A DNA stretch of 52,321 nt from an uncultured Pelagibacteraceae bacterium (GTDB lineage: Bacteria; Pseudomonadota; Alphaproteobacteria; Pelagibacterales; Pelagibacteraceae): assembly GCA_902524955.1 (NCBI GenBank), contig CABZEY010000007.1, forward strand, positions 1-52,321. Direction: 5' to 3'. The notes under the pieces are model-generated. The model saw only the letters and a program-made list of their open reading frames with translations. It was not told where the DNA came from and did not search any database. Shown here one piece after another: positions 1 through 8,270 of this stretch. Every line of letters begins with the position of its first letter. The first letter of the stretch is position 1. The translations under genes and the position numbers were made by a program.

Positions 1-932
1 ATTTTAATGTTTGGGTTTTTAATTTTTTTAATAATTCTTAATTTTGCTGATCTAGAATTAGGATTTTGTTTAATCTCAATTTCACTAGGTTTAACTGCTT
101 TATTTGTTAATAAATGAAAACTGATATCGTTTTTCTCATTTTTTTTTGGAATATATCTTGATAGCGATTTTTTTTTACCGTAAAAATTAAATATTCTTTT
201 TACTAAAGTGTCTTCCAAAGAATGAAATGTAACTACAATAACAACTGCACCTTCTTTACAGTTATTTATAATATAATTTAATGCATTAAAAATTTCAGAT
301 AATTCTTGATTAACTATCATTCTGATTGCCTGAAATGTTTTAGTTGCGGGATGAGTTTTATTTCTATTATATTTTATACTAGTGATTATATCCGATAAAT
401 CCTTGCTAGATAAATTTTTTTTAATATTTCTATATTTTATAATTTTCTTTGAAATTTGGGATGCAAATTTTTCTTCTCCAAATAATTTTAAAATATTTTT
501 TAAATTTTTTTCTGATACATTTTTAATCAGATCATATGCATTAAAGGTATTTAAACCCATGGTCATATCTAGAATACTATTTGACTCAAAGGAAAAGCCT
601 CTTTCCATATTTTTAAGTTGAAAATTAGATAAACCTAGATCAAATATAAAAAAATCTGAGTTATTGAAATGTTCGAGCTGATGTATTTGTGAAAATTTAA
701 TATTGTGAAAATTAAACCTATCAATATAATTATTCTTAAGATTTAAGGCGTGCTTTAGAATATTTTTATCTCTATCAAGTCCTATTACATGAGATTTTTT
801 GAACTTTTTTAATATACCTAAAGAATAGCCTCCTCCACCGAATGTACAATCAACTATAGTTTTATTATCTGATATAAAACCTAATATCTCATCTAGCATC
901 ACTGGATAATGTTTTATGGAATCCAGTGACAT
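1..932 (-). CDS. rsmH: 16S rRNA (cytosine1402-N4)-methyltransferase RsmH, 3' end cut by window edge
   Basis: RsmH methylates N4 of C1402 in the 16S rRNA decoding site, using S-adenosylmethionine. The start ATG is at 932-930 and 310 codons are visible with no stop, so the C-terminus leaves the window; the usual length is about 310, so only a few residues are missing. The SAM-binding motif DCTFGGGGYS lies at residues 28-37, followed by GLDRD at 51-55. The family signatures TFQAIRMIVNQEL, HSLED and the C-terminal NPNSRSAKLR (290-299) are all present. It starts 12 bases after the ftsZ stop, so it is very likely co-transcribed with mraZ and ftsZ. Having ftsZ directly upstream of rsmH is unusual. 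The small open frame on the opposite strand at 382-621 is not a gene. Confidence 0.95.
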   Translation of the reverse strand, partial: MSLDSIKHYPVMLDEILGFISDNKTIVDCTFGGGGYSLGILKKFKKSHVIGLDRDKNILKHALNLKNNYIDRFNFHNIKFSQIHQLEHFNNSDFFIFDLGLSNFQLKNMERGFSFESNSILDMTMGLNTFNAYDLIKNVSEKNLKNILKLFGEEKFASQISKKIIKYRNIKKNLSSKDLSDIITSIKYNRNKTHPATKTFQAIRMIVNQELSEIFNALNYIINNCKEGAVVIVVTFHSLEDTLVKRIFNFYGKKKSLSRYIPKKNEKNDISFHLLTNKAVKPSEIEIKQNPNSRSAKLRIIKKIKNPNIK

Positions 933-944
933 ATAACATATTTG

Positions 945-2486
945 TTAATTAGTTTGTCTTCTTAAAAATGCAGGAATTTCTAGATCATCCTTATCATCAA
1001 AATCTAAGTCAGATAAATCAGTATCTTCTCTATTTTCATGAGATTGATCCTCTAATTCTTGCATATGATCATCTCCCGTAAATAGTTGGGGAGTTTGAAA
1101 ATTTTCCTCACTAGCAAATTGATCCATACTTTTTTCGCTATTTAAGGTTTGCGTCTCAAAAATGTCATTTTCGTTATTATTTAAACTTTGTTCATCTCTT
1201 AAAAAATCTTCTATTGCAGGATCTTCAGTTTTTACATTCTCTTGAATTTCTCTATAGTTAGTTTTGATATCAGGAGTAATATTTTGATTAACTTCACTTA
1301 CTGATCCTAAATCCAAAGCATTTGCACCAGATACATGCGTATTCTGTGCTGTGCTCATATTATTATTTGGTTTAGCAGGTGTAACATAAGGCTGATTTGA
1401 CATGTACGCTGCGTAATTATTTTTATTATGAACATTTGCAGTGTTATTAATAGTCAAATTCTGTTGACTATAGCCATTTCTACTTTGTACAACGCTTAAT
1501 GTTGGTTTATTTTTTACAACTTCGCCACCTAAGCCAGTAACAACTATCGATACTCGTACTTTACCATTCATTGCTTCGTCGATTGTATTTCCAATTAAAA
1601 TATCAGCACCAGGATCAACTTCTGCTCTTATTTTATTTGCTGCTTCGTCAACTTCAAAAAGGGTTATGTCATTTCCACCAGTTATATTCACAAGTAAACC
1701 TTTTGCACCTTTTAAAGTATAATCATCGATTAATGGATTGTTTATCGCTGCATCTGATGCAATGACAGCTCTATTATCGCCTTCTGCTTCTCCAGTACCC
1801 ATCATGGCTTTACCCATCCCGCTCATTATTGTTTCTATGTCAGCAAAATCTAAATTCATTAGACCTGGTCTTACAATGAGATCGGTAATTCCTCTAACAC
1901 CATGCATTAATACATTATCTGCCATTTTAAAGGCGTGAATTAATGGTGTTTTTTCATCCGCAATTTTGAACAAGTTTTGGTTAGGGATTATTATGCTTGT
2001 ATCAACAACTCTTAGTAAATTTTCTAAACCAGCTTCAGCTACTCTTATTCTTCCAGGGCCTTCATACATAAAAGGCTTTGTTACAACACCCACTGTTAAG
2101 ATATTAAGATCTTTAGCAGCTTTTGCAATTACCGGAGCAGCACCGGTCCCTGTACCACCACCCATTCCTGCAGTAACAAAAACCATGTTTGCGCCCTGTA
2201 AAAGATTTATAATTTCATTCATTGACTCATCTGCGGCGGCCTGGCCAATATCTGCTTTAGATCCAGCTCCTAATCCTCTTGTTAAGTTTGCACCTAATTG
2301 AATTTTACAATCTGCTTTATTTTTTTTTAAATCTTGTGCATCGGTATTAGCTGCAACAAATTCTACACCTTGAATTCCCGCATCAATCATATTGTTGATT
2401 GCATTTCCTCCAGCTCCTCCAACTCCAAGTACGACTATTCTTGGTTTTAATTCTCTTAACTCAGGTGCAGTAATATTTATTGCCAT
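945..2486 (-). CDS. ftsZ: Cell division GTPase FtsZ
   Basis: Tubulin-like GTPase that polymerises into the cytokinetic Z-ring at midcell. The N-terminal glycine-rich GVGGAGGNA (residues 21-29), tubulin signature GGGTGTG (109-115) and T7 loop NLDFAD (211-216) are intact. After the GTPase core (to about residue 325) comes a long Asn/Gln/Glu-rich linker of about 170 residues. It ends in the conserved tail [11 protein letters not shown], the docking site for FtsA and similar partners. At 513 residues it is longer than gammaproteobacterial FtsZ (about 380), as is common in alphaproteobacteria because of the linker. An AGGAG ribosome-binding site sits about 9 bases before the ATG. The gene starts 22 bases after mraZ and ends 12 bases before rsmH. 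In most bacteria ftsZ closes the division cluster, so this position is odd. Confidence 0.98.
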   Translation of the reverse strand: MAINITAPELRELKPRIVVLGVGGAGGNAINNMIDAGIQGVEFVAANTDAQDLKKNKADCKIQLGANLTRGLGAGSKADIGQAAADESMNEIINLLQGANMVFVTAGMGGGTGTGAAPVIAKAAKDLNILTVGVVTKPFMYEGPGRIRVAEAGLENLLRVVDTSIIIPNQNLFKIADEKTPLIHAFKMADNVLMHGVRGITDLIVRPGLMNLDFADIETIMSGMGKAMMGTGEAEGDNRAVIASDAAINNPLIDDYTLKGAKGLLVNITGGNDITLFEVDEAANKIRAEVDPGADILIGNTIDEAMNGKVRVSIVVTGLGGEVVKNKPTLSVVQSRNGYSQQNLTINNTANVHNKNNYAAYMSNQPYVTPAKPNNNMSTAQNTHVSGANALDLGSVSEVNQNITPDIKTNYREIQENVKTEDPAIEDFLRDEQSLNNNENDIFETQTLNSEKSMDQFASEENFQTPQLFTGDDHMQELEDQSHENREDTDLSDLDFDDKDDLEIPAFLRRQTN

Positions 2487-2508
2487 AGTTTTTCTCCTTT
2501 TTATTGTA

Positions 2509-2958
2509 TTAATTTGTTTGTTTCCATTTTAGCTCTGATCGTTTTAAACTTGCCTTTTTTCGTGCATCTTCGCTAAAATTTTTAAATTCTGAAGGTTCCC
2601 ACATTTGAAATGTTTTACCTTGACCTACAAATAAAACTTTTTCTTTAATTCCCGAGTGACTCAAAAATTTATCTGGTATGGTAACTCTTCCTTCACTATC
2701 AAAGTTTAAATGAAAACTGTTTGCCAATACAGAAGTTGAAAATATATCTCTATTTTCTTCAAAAGGATTAAGTGTCTCAATTGTATCTATTATTTTTTGT
2801 AATCTATCTTGAGGACAAAATTCTATTGATGAGTTTGTAAATGATGGATAACAAATGACTCCACTATAACCAAGTGCCGACAGATGTGATCTATACGAAG
2901 CAGGCACTGACACTCTTCCTTTCTTGTCTAACTTGTTTTCGTATGTAGAAATAAACAT
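2509..2958 (-). CDS. mraZ: Transcriptional regulator MraZ
   Basis: First gene of the division cluster. MraZ is a ring-forming DNA-binding protein that in E. coli represses its own operon. Two AbrB-like half-domains are visible, each with the DxxGRV motif: DKKGRVSVP at residues 11-19 and DSEGRVTIP at 87-95. Its 149 residues match the family. It is followed 22 bases later by ftsZ. The region upstream carries a good promoter overlapped by three direct repeats at 10-base spacing (2984-3013), matching the known MraZ operator style and pointing to autoregulation. Confidence 0.95.
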   Translation of the reverse strand: MFISTYENKLDKKGRVSVPASYRSHLSALGYSGVICYPSFTNSSIEFCPQDRLQKIIDTIETLNPFEENRDIFSTSVLANSFHLNFDSEGRVTIPDKFLSHSGIKEKVLFVGQGKTFQMWEPSEFKNFSEDARKKASLKRSELKWKQTN

Positions 2959-2983
2959 AAATATAATTCATTTTTACCCTTTT

Positions 2984-3013
2984 ATGGGATTTCATGGGAA
3001 TACATGGTTTTAT
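2984..3013 (+). promoter_or_regulatory. Candidate MraZ operator: three 10-bp direct repeats
   Basis: Read on the plus strand, ATGGGATTTC, ATGGGAATAC and ATGGTTTTAT follow each other at exactly 10-base steps from 2984. MraZ of E. coli is known to bind TGGGN repeats separated by 5 bases. Two copies here are exact and the third is degenerate (TGG only). The array covers the -10 of the mraZ promoter, a position suited to repression. The TGGG strand here is the one opposite to the mraZ coding strand. Confidence 0.6.
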
Positions 3014-3025
3014 TGAATAAGTCAA
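2997..3025 (-). promoter_or_regulatory. Predicted sigma70 promoter of mraZ-ftsZ-rsmH
   Basis: On the minus strand there is a -35 TTGACT (3025-3020), a 17-base spacer and a -10 TATTCC (3002-2997). Transcription would begin near 2990, about 30 bases before the mraZ ATG. The -10 lies inside the MraZ-type repeats. Confidence 0.65.
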
Positions 3026-3079
3026 TAATATTGCAACTTTGAGTTGTTCTTTAAATGTTCTATTGTAGTGAAAGTATTT

Positions 3080-3430
3080 TGCTAGCTGGCCTGTAAGCTG
3101 GGTTCTGTCTTTTAAAATGGTAATTTATCTTGGCTAATCGTTTCCAATTAGCTCTAGCAACCAACCCGGATAGCTTATCTAGGACATATGATCAATGATC
3201 GCGCTATCCCTATTTGGTCTTGCTTCAAGTAGGGTTTTCCATGCCCTTTTTATTACTAAAAAGGCGGTGAGCTCTTACCTCACCGTTTCACCCTTGCCTT
3301 GATTAGGCGGTCTATTCTCTGTGGCACTATCCCTAGGATTACTCCTGCCAGGTGTTACCTGGTACTTTTTCCTATGAAGCCCAGACTTTCCTCTCTAAAA
3401 AATAGAGCTACCATTCAACCAACTAGCGCA
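3080..3430 (-). ncRNA. rnpB: RNase P RNA (bacterial type A)
   Basis: Catalytic RNA that removes 5' leaders from tRNA precursors. On the minus strand the conserved 5' core GAGGAAAGTCTGGGC appears near 3395-3381. The central GGTGAAACGGTGAGG-like region follows, and the 3' core AGACAGAACCCAGCTTACAGG precedes the end in shortened form (AGAACCCAGCTTACAGGCC). The 5' GCTAGTTGG pairs with the 3' CCAGCTAGC to form helix P1, which fixes the ends near 3430 and 3080 to within a few bases. The length of about 350 is normal. No protein gene overlaps it. Confidence 0.93.
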
Positions 3431-3433
3431 GTT

Positions 3434-3461
3434 TATATAGCTAAATATGCTTAATTTTCAA
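3434..3461 (-). promoter_or_regulatory. Predicted promoter of rnpB, overlapping the ampD stop
   Basis: Minus strand: -35 TTGAAA (3461-3456), a 16-base spacer and a -10 TATATA (3439-3434); TATAAA with an 18-base spacer is the alternative. The start point would fall at about 3428, agreeing with the P1-defined 5' end. The -35 overlaps the stop codon of ampD. Confidence 0.5.
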
Positions 3462-3937
3462 CGTTTTTTTGATAGATTAAGCTTATTTAATTTTGTCCAT
3501 GGAAATTTTGGTCCAGGATCTTTTTTTCTGATTGGCGAAATATCCTCGTGACCAAGCACATATTTTGAATTTATATTATATTTTTTTTTTAAGGCAGTTA
3601 AAAGCTTTAACAGCGCTCGGATCTGATTTTTGGGAAAAATTTCTTTTCCATTATTAACGAGTTCAATTCCAATTGACTTTGAATTTAAATTAACATCTTC
3701 CTCCCATTTTGATTTTCCAGCATGCCAAGCAATGTTATGGTCTTTTACAAGTTGATAAATTTTTCCTTTTTTACTGATTAAATAATGACAACTTACTTTT
3801 GCAACTTGAGATTGTAATCTTTGTATTGCCACGGCCTGATTTTTCATGCCTGTATAATGAATAATTATATACTTAATTATTCTATTTGATTTTACATCGA
3901 AGTTTTTACTTTTTTTGAAAACTACCTTTAAGTTCAT
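3458..3937 (-). CDS. ampD: N-acetylmuramoyl-L-alanine amidase, AmpD type
   Basis: Zinc amidase that splits the MurNAc-L-Ala bond of (anhydro)muropeptides in cell-wall recycling. Amidase_2 fold: IIIHYTG at residues 24-30 gives zinc ligand H27; LGHEDISP gives H130, and D140 completes the set with the same 10-residue spacing as E. coli AmpD (H154/D164). E92 in IGIELV is the likely catalytic glutamate. The ATG at 3937 is chosen because it has a purine-rich stretch upstream and matches the usual N-terminus. A longer frame starting at 4123 would run over mlaA and adds no conserved sequence. No signal peptide is seen, so it is probably cytoplasmic, as AmpD is. It is divergent from mlaA. Confidence 0.9.
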   Translation of the reverse strand: MNLKVVFKKSKNFDVKSNRIIKYIIIHYTGMKNQAVAIQRLQSQVAKVSCHYLISKKGKIYQLVKDHNIAWHAGKSKWEEDVNLNSKSIGIELVNNGKEIFPKNQIRALLKLLTALKKKYNINSKYVLGHEDISPIRKKDPGPKFPWTKLNKLNLSKKR

Positions 3938-4001
3938 TTTGCCTTTTTTTATGCTAGTTTTAGCTACAAATATCACTATATACTCAGCGAAACATAAAAA
4001 A

Positions 4002-4742
4002 ATGAAATATTTTACAAGATTATTAATCTGTGGCTGTTTACTTGTAAACTTTACAACTGCTACTAGTGCGAAAACGAAAGACTGCTTTGAAACTGTCAAT
4101 AGAGCTGTTTTCTCATTTAACATTGGCTTGGATAAAGTAATATTTAAACCAGTAGCAAAAGGTTACTCATATTTACCTAGTCCGATTAGAACTGGTGTCA
4201 AAAATGCAACAAACAATGTTTCATATTTTGTGCAAATACCAAATCAGTTTCTACAAGGTAAATTTAAAAACGGAGTAAAAGATACAGGCAGGTTTCTTAT
4301 TAACTCAACTGTTGGACTTTTGGGACTTTTTGATCCGGCATCAAAAATTGGTTTATCAAAAAATGAAAATGAAGATTATGGGCAAACACTTGGTAGCTGG
4401 GGTGTCAGTCATGGGTGTTATATTGTTTTGCCTGTTTTTGGTCCTACAACTCTAAGAGATTCTGTTGGTAAAGTTGGAAATGTTTTCTTGGACCCTTTCT
4501 ACTTAAGTACAGTGGGTAATAAAGAAATGTTACTAGGAAATAATCTAGGTGATCAAACATATTGGGGTGAAACGGTATTGGATAAAACAAATTGGAGAGC
4601 GGAAAATATTAAATCATTAGAGGATTTAGAAAAAAACTCAATTGATCTATACTCCTCAGTAAAAAGTTTATATCTTCAAAGAAGAGATTACTTGACCAAT
4701 GATGGAACTGATAGTGAAGACGAATGGAAAGATTTTAAATAA
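4002..4742 (+). CDS. mlaA: MlaA/VacJ family outer-membrane lipid asymmetry protein
   Basis: MlaA sits in the outer membrane and removes mislocalised phospholipids from its outer leaflet, passing them to MlaC. The 246-residue protein has an N-terminal hydrophobic signal (residues 1-23, ending TATSA). The MlaA core then begins at DCFETVNRAVFSFN and continues with the family patterns around IPNQFLQG, RFLINSTVG and YGQTLGSWGV. Cys10 and Cys12 lie in the signal, but no clean lipobox is present, so lipidation is uncertain. The start at 4002 is preferred over the in-frame ATG at 3915 because it places the signal peptide at the terminus. A TATACT -10-like element lies about 18 bases upstream. mlaC follows 10 bases later; the inner-membrane MlaFED parts are not in this window. 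Confidence 0.92.
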   Translation: MKYFTRLLICGCLLVNFTTATSAKTKDCFETVNRAVFSFNIGLDKVIFKPVAKGYSYLPSPIRTGVKNATNNVSYFVQIPNQFLQGKFKNGVKDTGRFLINSTVGLLGLFDPASKIGLSKNENEDYGQTLGSWGVSHGCYIVLPVFGPTTLRDSVGKVGNVFLDPFYLSTVGNKEMLLGNNLGDQTYWGETVLDKTNWRAENIKSLEDLEKNSIDLYSSVKSLYLQRRDYLTNDGTDSEDEWKDFK

Positions 4743-4752
4743 TAAATATTTA

Positions 4753-5346
4753 ATGTTTAGAAAAATTCTTTTCCTTAAAATTTCAATATTATTTTTTTTA
4801 ATTTCGAAAGTTATTGCTTTTGAAAGCGAAGCTGAACAATTAATACAATCTACAACGAATGACGCTAAAGCAATTATACTTAATAATAATATTAAAGTTG
4901 AAGAAAAGAAAATGAAAATAGAACAAATTGCATTGAAAGTTGTAGATGTAGATGGTTTAGGTCGTTTTACACTTGGTTCTTCTAGAAAAAATTTAACTAA
5001 TGAACAATTAGAAAAATATACTAAATTATTCAGAATATTTTTTTCTAAAAATATATCAAGTAGACTGCAAAATTATAGTGATCAAAATATTGAGGTAATT
5101 GGATCAAAAAAAATTAGTAATAATTATGTTTTAGTAAAATCAAAAATGATATCTAAAGCAGATAAACAAGAAATCAAAATTGATTGGAGAGTTTTTAAAA
5201 TTGAAGATAAGCTTTTAATTAGAGATCTTGTGGTAGAGGGCCTTAGTTTAGCAAAAACCCAAAGAGAAGAATTTAACTCTATACTTACCAGCAAAGGTTT
5301 TGAAGGACTAATTGCTAATTTAAAAGATTTTATATCTAAAAACTGA
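4753..5346 (+). CDS. mlaC: MlaC (Ttg2D) periplasmic phospholipid carrier
   Basis: Periplasmic shuttle that carries phospholipid between MlaA and the inner-membrane Mla ABC system. The 197-residue protein has a clear Sec signal (positively charged start, hydrophobic core, cleavage after about A22). It is followed by the helical MlaC/Tol_Tol_Ttg2 domain: DVDGLGRFTLG near residue 57, then YTKLFRIFFSKNISSRL and a beta-rich C-terminus. The start at 4753 is 10 bases past mlaA; an in-frame ATG at 4699 inside mlaA would put 18 polar residues before the signal and is rejected. Its last 11 bases overlap the end of the convergent EamA gene. Confidence 0.88.
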   Translation: MFRKILFLKISILFFLISKVIAFESEAEQLIQSTTNDAKAIILNNNIKVEEKKMKIEQIALKVVDVDGLGRFTLGSSRKNLTNEQLEKYTKLFRIFFSKNISSRLQNYSDQNIEVIGSKKISNNYVLVKSKMISKADKQEIKIDWRVFKIEDKLLIRDLVVEGLSLAKTQREEFNSILTSKGFEGLIANLKDFISKN

Positions 5347-6235
5347 CTTTTTTGTAACCAAGCTGCAATACCCAAAGGCCAAATAGTATAATTACCAACG
5401 ATACAAACATATTAATAGAAAAATTTTCACCTAAGAACAACCAGCTAAAATATAAACCGAATATTGGGATGAGCAATGAAACTTGGGACATAAAAATTAG
5501 TCCATTGTCGAAAATTAATTTTGCTCTTATCATAAAAGCAATTGCTGTACTTACTACTCCCAAGTAAATTAAGCTCAGAAAACTATTTAATTCAACTTGT
5601 TGAAAATCCAAATTATTTAATTTCACACTGCATATTGGTAGCAAAATTATAGTACCGCATATCATAGATAATGCCGCAATTGTTTCATTATTATACTCTC
5701 GATACTTTTGAATAATTAAGCCGCCAATCACATAGCTTAACGAAGCTGACATAACAATCAGTACTGATAATAATGTAGTCGTTTTTGAAATATAAATTTG
5801 ATCATAAAATAAAATAAAAACACTTATAAAACCAATTACGGTACCTAAAAATTTAAATCTATTAAATTTATCTGAAGTAAAATAATGCGATAAAATAATA
5901 GCATAAAATGGTCCTGCTGACATAAGTAAAGCTGCTAGGCCACTTGTCATTCCATCAATTCCAAACGCAATTAAACAAAATGGTAAAACATAATTCGTAA
6001 ACCCAATTAAAAAAAATATATATATTTTTTTTGAAAATAAAAATTTATACTCAATCTTCTTAAAAAAAATTAAAGATAAAGCACATAAAAATATAGATGC
6101 AAAAAATATCCTTCCACCAGCTAACAAAAAATAATCAAAACTGGTTAGTACAATCTTATAATTAAAAAAAGCTGATCCCCAAATTGCAGATAATATAAAT
6201 AATAGTAGGTAACTTTTAAATATTGGTTTTTCCAT
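5336..6235 (-). CDS. EamA/DMT-superfamily membrane transporter
   Basis: Inner-membrane permease of the drug/metabolite transporter superfamily; the substrate cannot be told from sequence. It has 299 residues with about ten hydrophobic segments arranged as two EamA repeats. The first repeat begins LLFILSAIWGSAFFNYK, the second starts near residue 140, and the protein ends with a short basic tail. The ATG at 6235 is only 6 bases after the 3' end of a tRNA on the same strand. An in-frame upstream ATG at 6274 lies inside the tRNA and is rejected. There is no room for a promoter between tRNA and gene, so the message probably arises by tRNA processing of a joint transcript. Its 3' end overlaps mlaC by 11 bases. 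Confidence 0.85.
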   Translation of the reverse strand: MEKPIFKSYLLLFILSAIWGSAFFNYKIVLTSFDYFLLAGGRIFFASIFLCALSLIFFKKIEYKFLFSKKIYIFFLIGFTNYVLPFCLIAFGIDGMTSGLAALLMSAGPFYAIILSHYFTSDKFNRFKFLGTVIGFISVFILFYDQIYISKTTTLLSVLIVMSASLSYVIGGLIIQKYREYNNETIAALSMICGTIILLPICSVKLNNLDFQQVELNSFLSLIYLGVVSTAIAFMIRAKLIFDNGLIFMSQVSLLIPIFGLYFSWLFLGENFSINMFVSLVIILFGLWVLQLGYKKVSF

Positions 6236-6241
6236 TTTTTC

Positions 6242-6318
6242 TGGTGGGCCCGGAGGGATTTGAACCCCCGACAACCCCGTTATGAGCGGGGGGCTCTAAC
6301 CAACTGAGCTACAGGCCC
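6242..6318 (-). tRNA. tRNA with CAU anticodon (Ile2/lysidine type or elongator Met)
   Basis: 77-base cloverleaf with encoded CCA. The acceptor stem GGGCCTG/CGGGCCC pairs fully (one G-U) and the discriminator is A. The D arm is GCTC/GAGC, the anticodon stem CCCCG/CGGGG with loop CTCATAA (anticodon CAT), and the T arm GGGGG/CCCTC with TTCAAAT. The acceptor stem lacks the 1-72 mismatch and the GGG/CCC anticodon pairs of an initiator. The resemblance to Ile tRNAs favours Ile2, which needs TilS lysidinylation, but elongator Met is not excluded. Confidence 0.93.
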
Positions 6319-6367
6319 GGATTAGATCTGATTTATCACCAAGGGGGATAAAAATAAATAAATATTA

Positions 6368-8212
6368 TCAATTATCTAAAAAGCTTTTTAGTTGTCTGGA
6401 TCTACTAGGATGTTTTAACTTTCTTAGAGCTTTTGCCTCAATCTGTCTAATACGCTCTCTAGTAACTGAAAATTGTTGACCAACCTCTTCTAATGTATGA
6501 TCAGTATTCATTCCAATACCGAATCTCATTCTCAAAACTCTCTCTTCTCTAGGAGTTAAAGAGGCTAAAACTTTAGTTGTGGTATTTTTTAAAGCTGTCT
6601 GTACAGCAGCATCAACTGGTATCAATGCATTAGTGTCTTCTATAAAATCACCTAAAGTACTATCTTCTTCATCTCCGACAGGAGTTTCGAGCGACACTGG
6701 CTCTTTAGCAATTTTAAGAACTTTTCTAACTTTTTCCAAAGGCATAGCTAGTTTTTTTGATAACTCTTCTGGAGTTGGCTCTCTTCCAAATTCGCTCATC
6801 ATCTGTCTTTGGGTTCTAACAATTTTATTAATAGTTTCAATCATGTGCACTGGAATTCTTATTGTTCTAGCTTGATCTGCTATTGAACGTGTAATTGCCT
6901 GTCTAATCCACCATGTTGCATAAGTTGAAAATTTATAGCCTCTTCTATATTCAAATTTATCAACTGCCTTCATTAAACCAATATTTCCTTCTTGTATCAG
7001 ATCTAAAAATTGCAAACCTCTGTTAGTATATTTTTTTGCAATAGAAATTACCAATCTAAGGTTAGCCTCTATCATTTCCTTCTTAGCAATTCTCGACTCT
7101 CGTTCCCCTTTTTTTATTTTATTAACTAATATTCTAAAATCAGAAATTGACATCCCTATTACATTACTCAATTCAATTAATTTGTTTCTTAAGATTGAAA
7201 ACAATTTTTTTTCTTTTGTAAAAAAAGCTAACCAACTTTTTTCATCACTTAAAAACTTTTCAAAATTTGGATTTAGTTCATTGCCGACATAAAATTTAAT
7301 AAAGTCGTCTCTAGATATCCCATGTTTATTAGCCGCTCTCATTAGCTCACCATCATATGATAAAATTTTCTTGTTTTCTGCGTAATTCAAACTAACTAAA
7401 TCTTCTTGCGTGACCTGATTTAATTGCAATTTCAATAATTCTTCCATAATTTCTTTTTTTACCTTCTCATAGTTTTTCTTTTTACTGTCACTGAAAACTT
7501 GATTTTTCAGAACACATTCAAGTTTATCTCTTTGATATGATATAAGTTTTTTATAATTTTTTGTTATTCTACTGAAAGCCTCAAGAATTTTTGGCTTCAA
7601 TTCAATTTCTAATGAAGCTAGTGAAATATTAAATTCATCATCATCATTTCCTGAGTCATCAGTCTCTGTATCAATATTTGGATTTTTTTCTTTAGCTTCT
7701 TTTTTACTTTTTTCTTTTATTGATTTAGCTAATTTTTCATCGTCGATGAAATTTGTATCAAGATCAATTATATCTCTAACAAGCATTTCGTTATTTATTA
7801 ATTTTTCTTCCCAGTCAAAAATCTTTTTTGCTGTAATTGGGCTTTCAGACAATGAGCTAATCATTACATAGCGACCAGATTCGATTCTTTTTGCAATTGC
7901 AGTTTCCCCCTCTCTAGATAAGAGCTCAACACCGCCCATCTCTCTAAGATACATCCTGATAGGATCATCGCTTCTCTCAACTGTTTTTGTTTGTTTAGAA
8001 GTTTCTGTTTCTGTTTTTTTAATTTTAAAATCAGACTTATTTTGAACCAATGTAATTGCCTGGTCAAAGATATGAATTAATGCGTGGTTTAAACTTTCAA
8101 TATTGCTATTTCTTTTCCCTAAAGATTTTTGCAATTCTTCATATGTTATGAATCCTCTGTTGAGGCCTTTATCAACCAGTCTTTCAAAGGATTTAGATAT
8201 TAGTTTTTCCAC
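6368..8212 (-). CDS. rpoD: Primary RNA polymerase sigma factor RpoD (sigma70)
   Basis: Housekeeping sigma factor. Region 1.1 occupies about residues 1-55. Region 1.2 starts near [12 protein letters not shown] (82-93), followed by a shortened non-conserved region. Region 2 contains [14 protein letters not shown], the core-binding [17 protein letters not shown] and the -10-reading [15 protein letters not shown]. Region 3 follows, and region 4 starts near 551 with the -35-reading helix [17 protein letters not shown]. The 614 residues match E. coli (613). It lies downstream of dnaG in the classic dnaG-rpoD order with 58 bases between them; a TATAAA element in that gap may give rpoD its own promoter. 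Confidence 0.98.
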   Translation of the reverse strand: MEKLISKSFERLVDKGLNRGFITYEELQKSLGKRNSNIESLNHALIHIFDQAITLVQNKSDFKIKKTETETSKQTKTVERSDDPIRMYLREMGGVELLSREGETAIAKRIESGRYVMISSLSESPITAKKIFDWEEKLINNEMLVRDIIDLDTNFIDDEKLAKSIKEKSKKEAKEKNPNIDTETDDSGNDDDEFNISLASLEIELKPKILEAFSRITKNYKKLISYQRDKLECVLKNQVFSDSKKKNYEKVKKEIMEELLKLQLNQVTQEDLVSLNYAENKKILSYDGELMRAANKHGISRDDFIKFYVGNELNPNFEKFLSDEKSWLAFFTKEKKLFSILRNKLIELSNVIGMSISDFRILVNKIKKGERESRIAKKEMIEANLRLVISIAKKYTNRGLQFLDLIQEGNIGLMKAVDKFEYRRGYKFSTYATWWIRQAITRSIADQARTIRIPVHMIETINKIVRTQRQMMSEFGREPTPEELSKKLAMPLEKVRKVLKIAKEPVSLETPVGDEEDSTLGDFIEDTNALIPVDAAVQTALKNTTTKVLASLTPREERVLRMRFGIGMNTDHTLEEVGQQFSVTRERIRQIEAKALRKLKHPSRSRQLKSFLDN

Positions 8213-8270
8213 AATAGTTGATGGAATTTATATTTTTTTTGAGGAAAATAAATGGAAATTTGCAATATTT

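Noticed and set aside
1966-2301. Open frame of 111 codons opposite ftsZ
   Set aside because: Shadow of the conserved FtsZ GTPase core.
3938-4123. Longer ampD reading from an ATG at 4123
   Set aside because: It would run over the mlaA signal peptide on the other strand and adds no conserved sequence; the ATG at 3937 fits the family.
6236-6274. Longer EamA reading from an ATG at 6274
   Set aside because: The added 13 codons are the tRNA gene read as protein.
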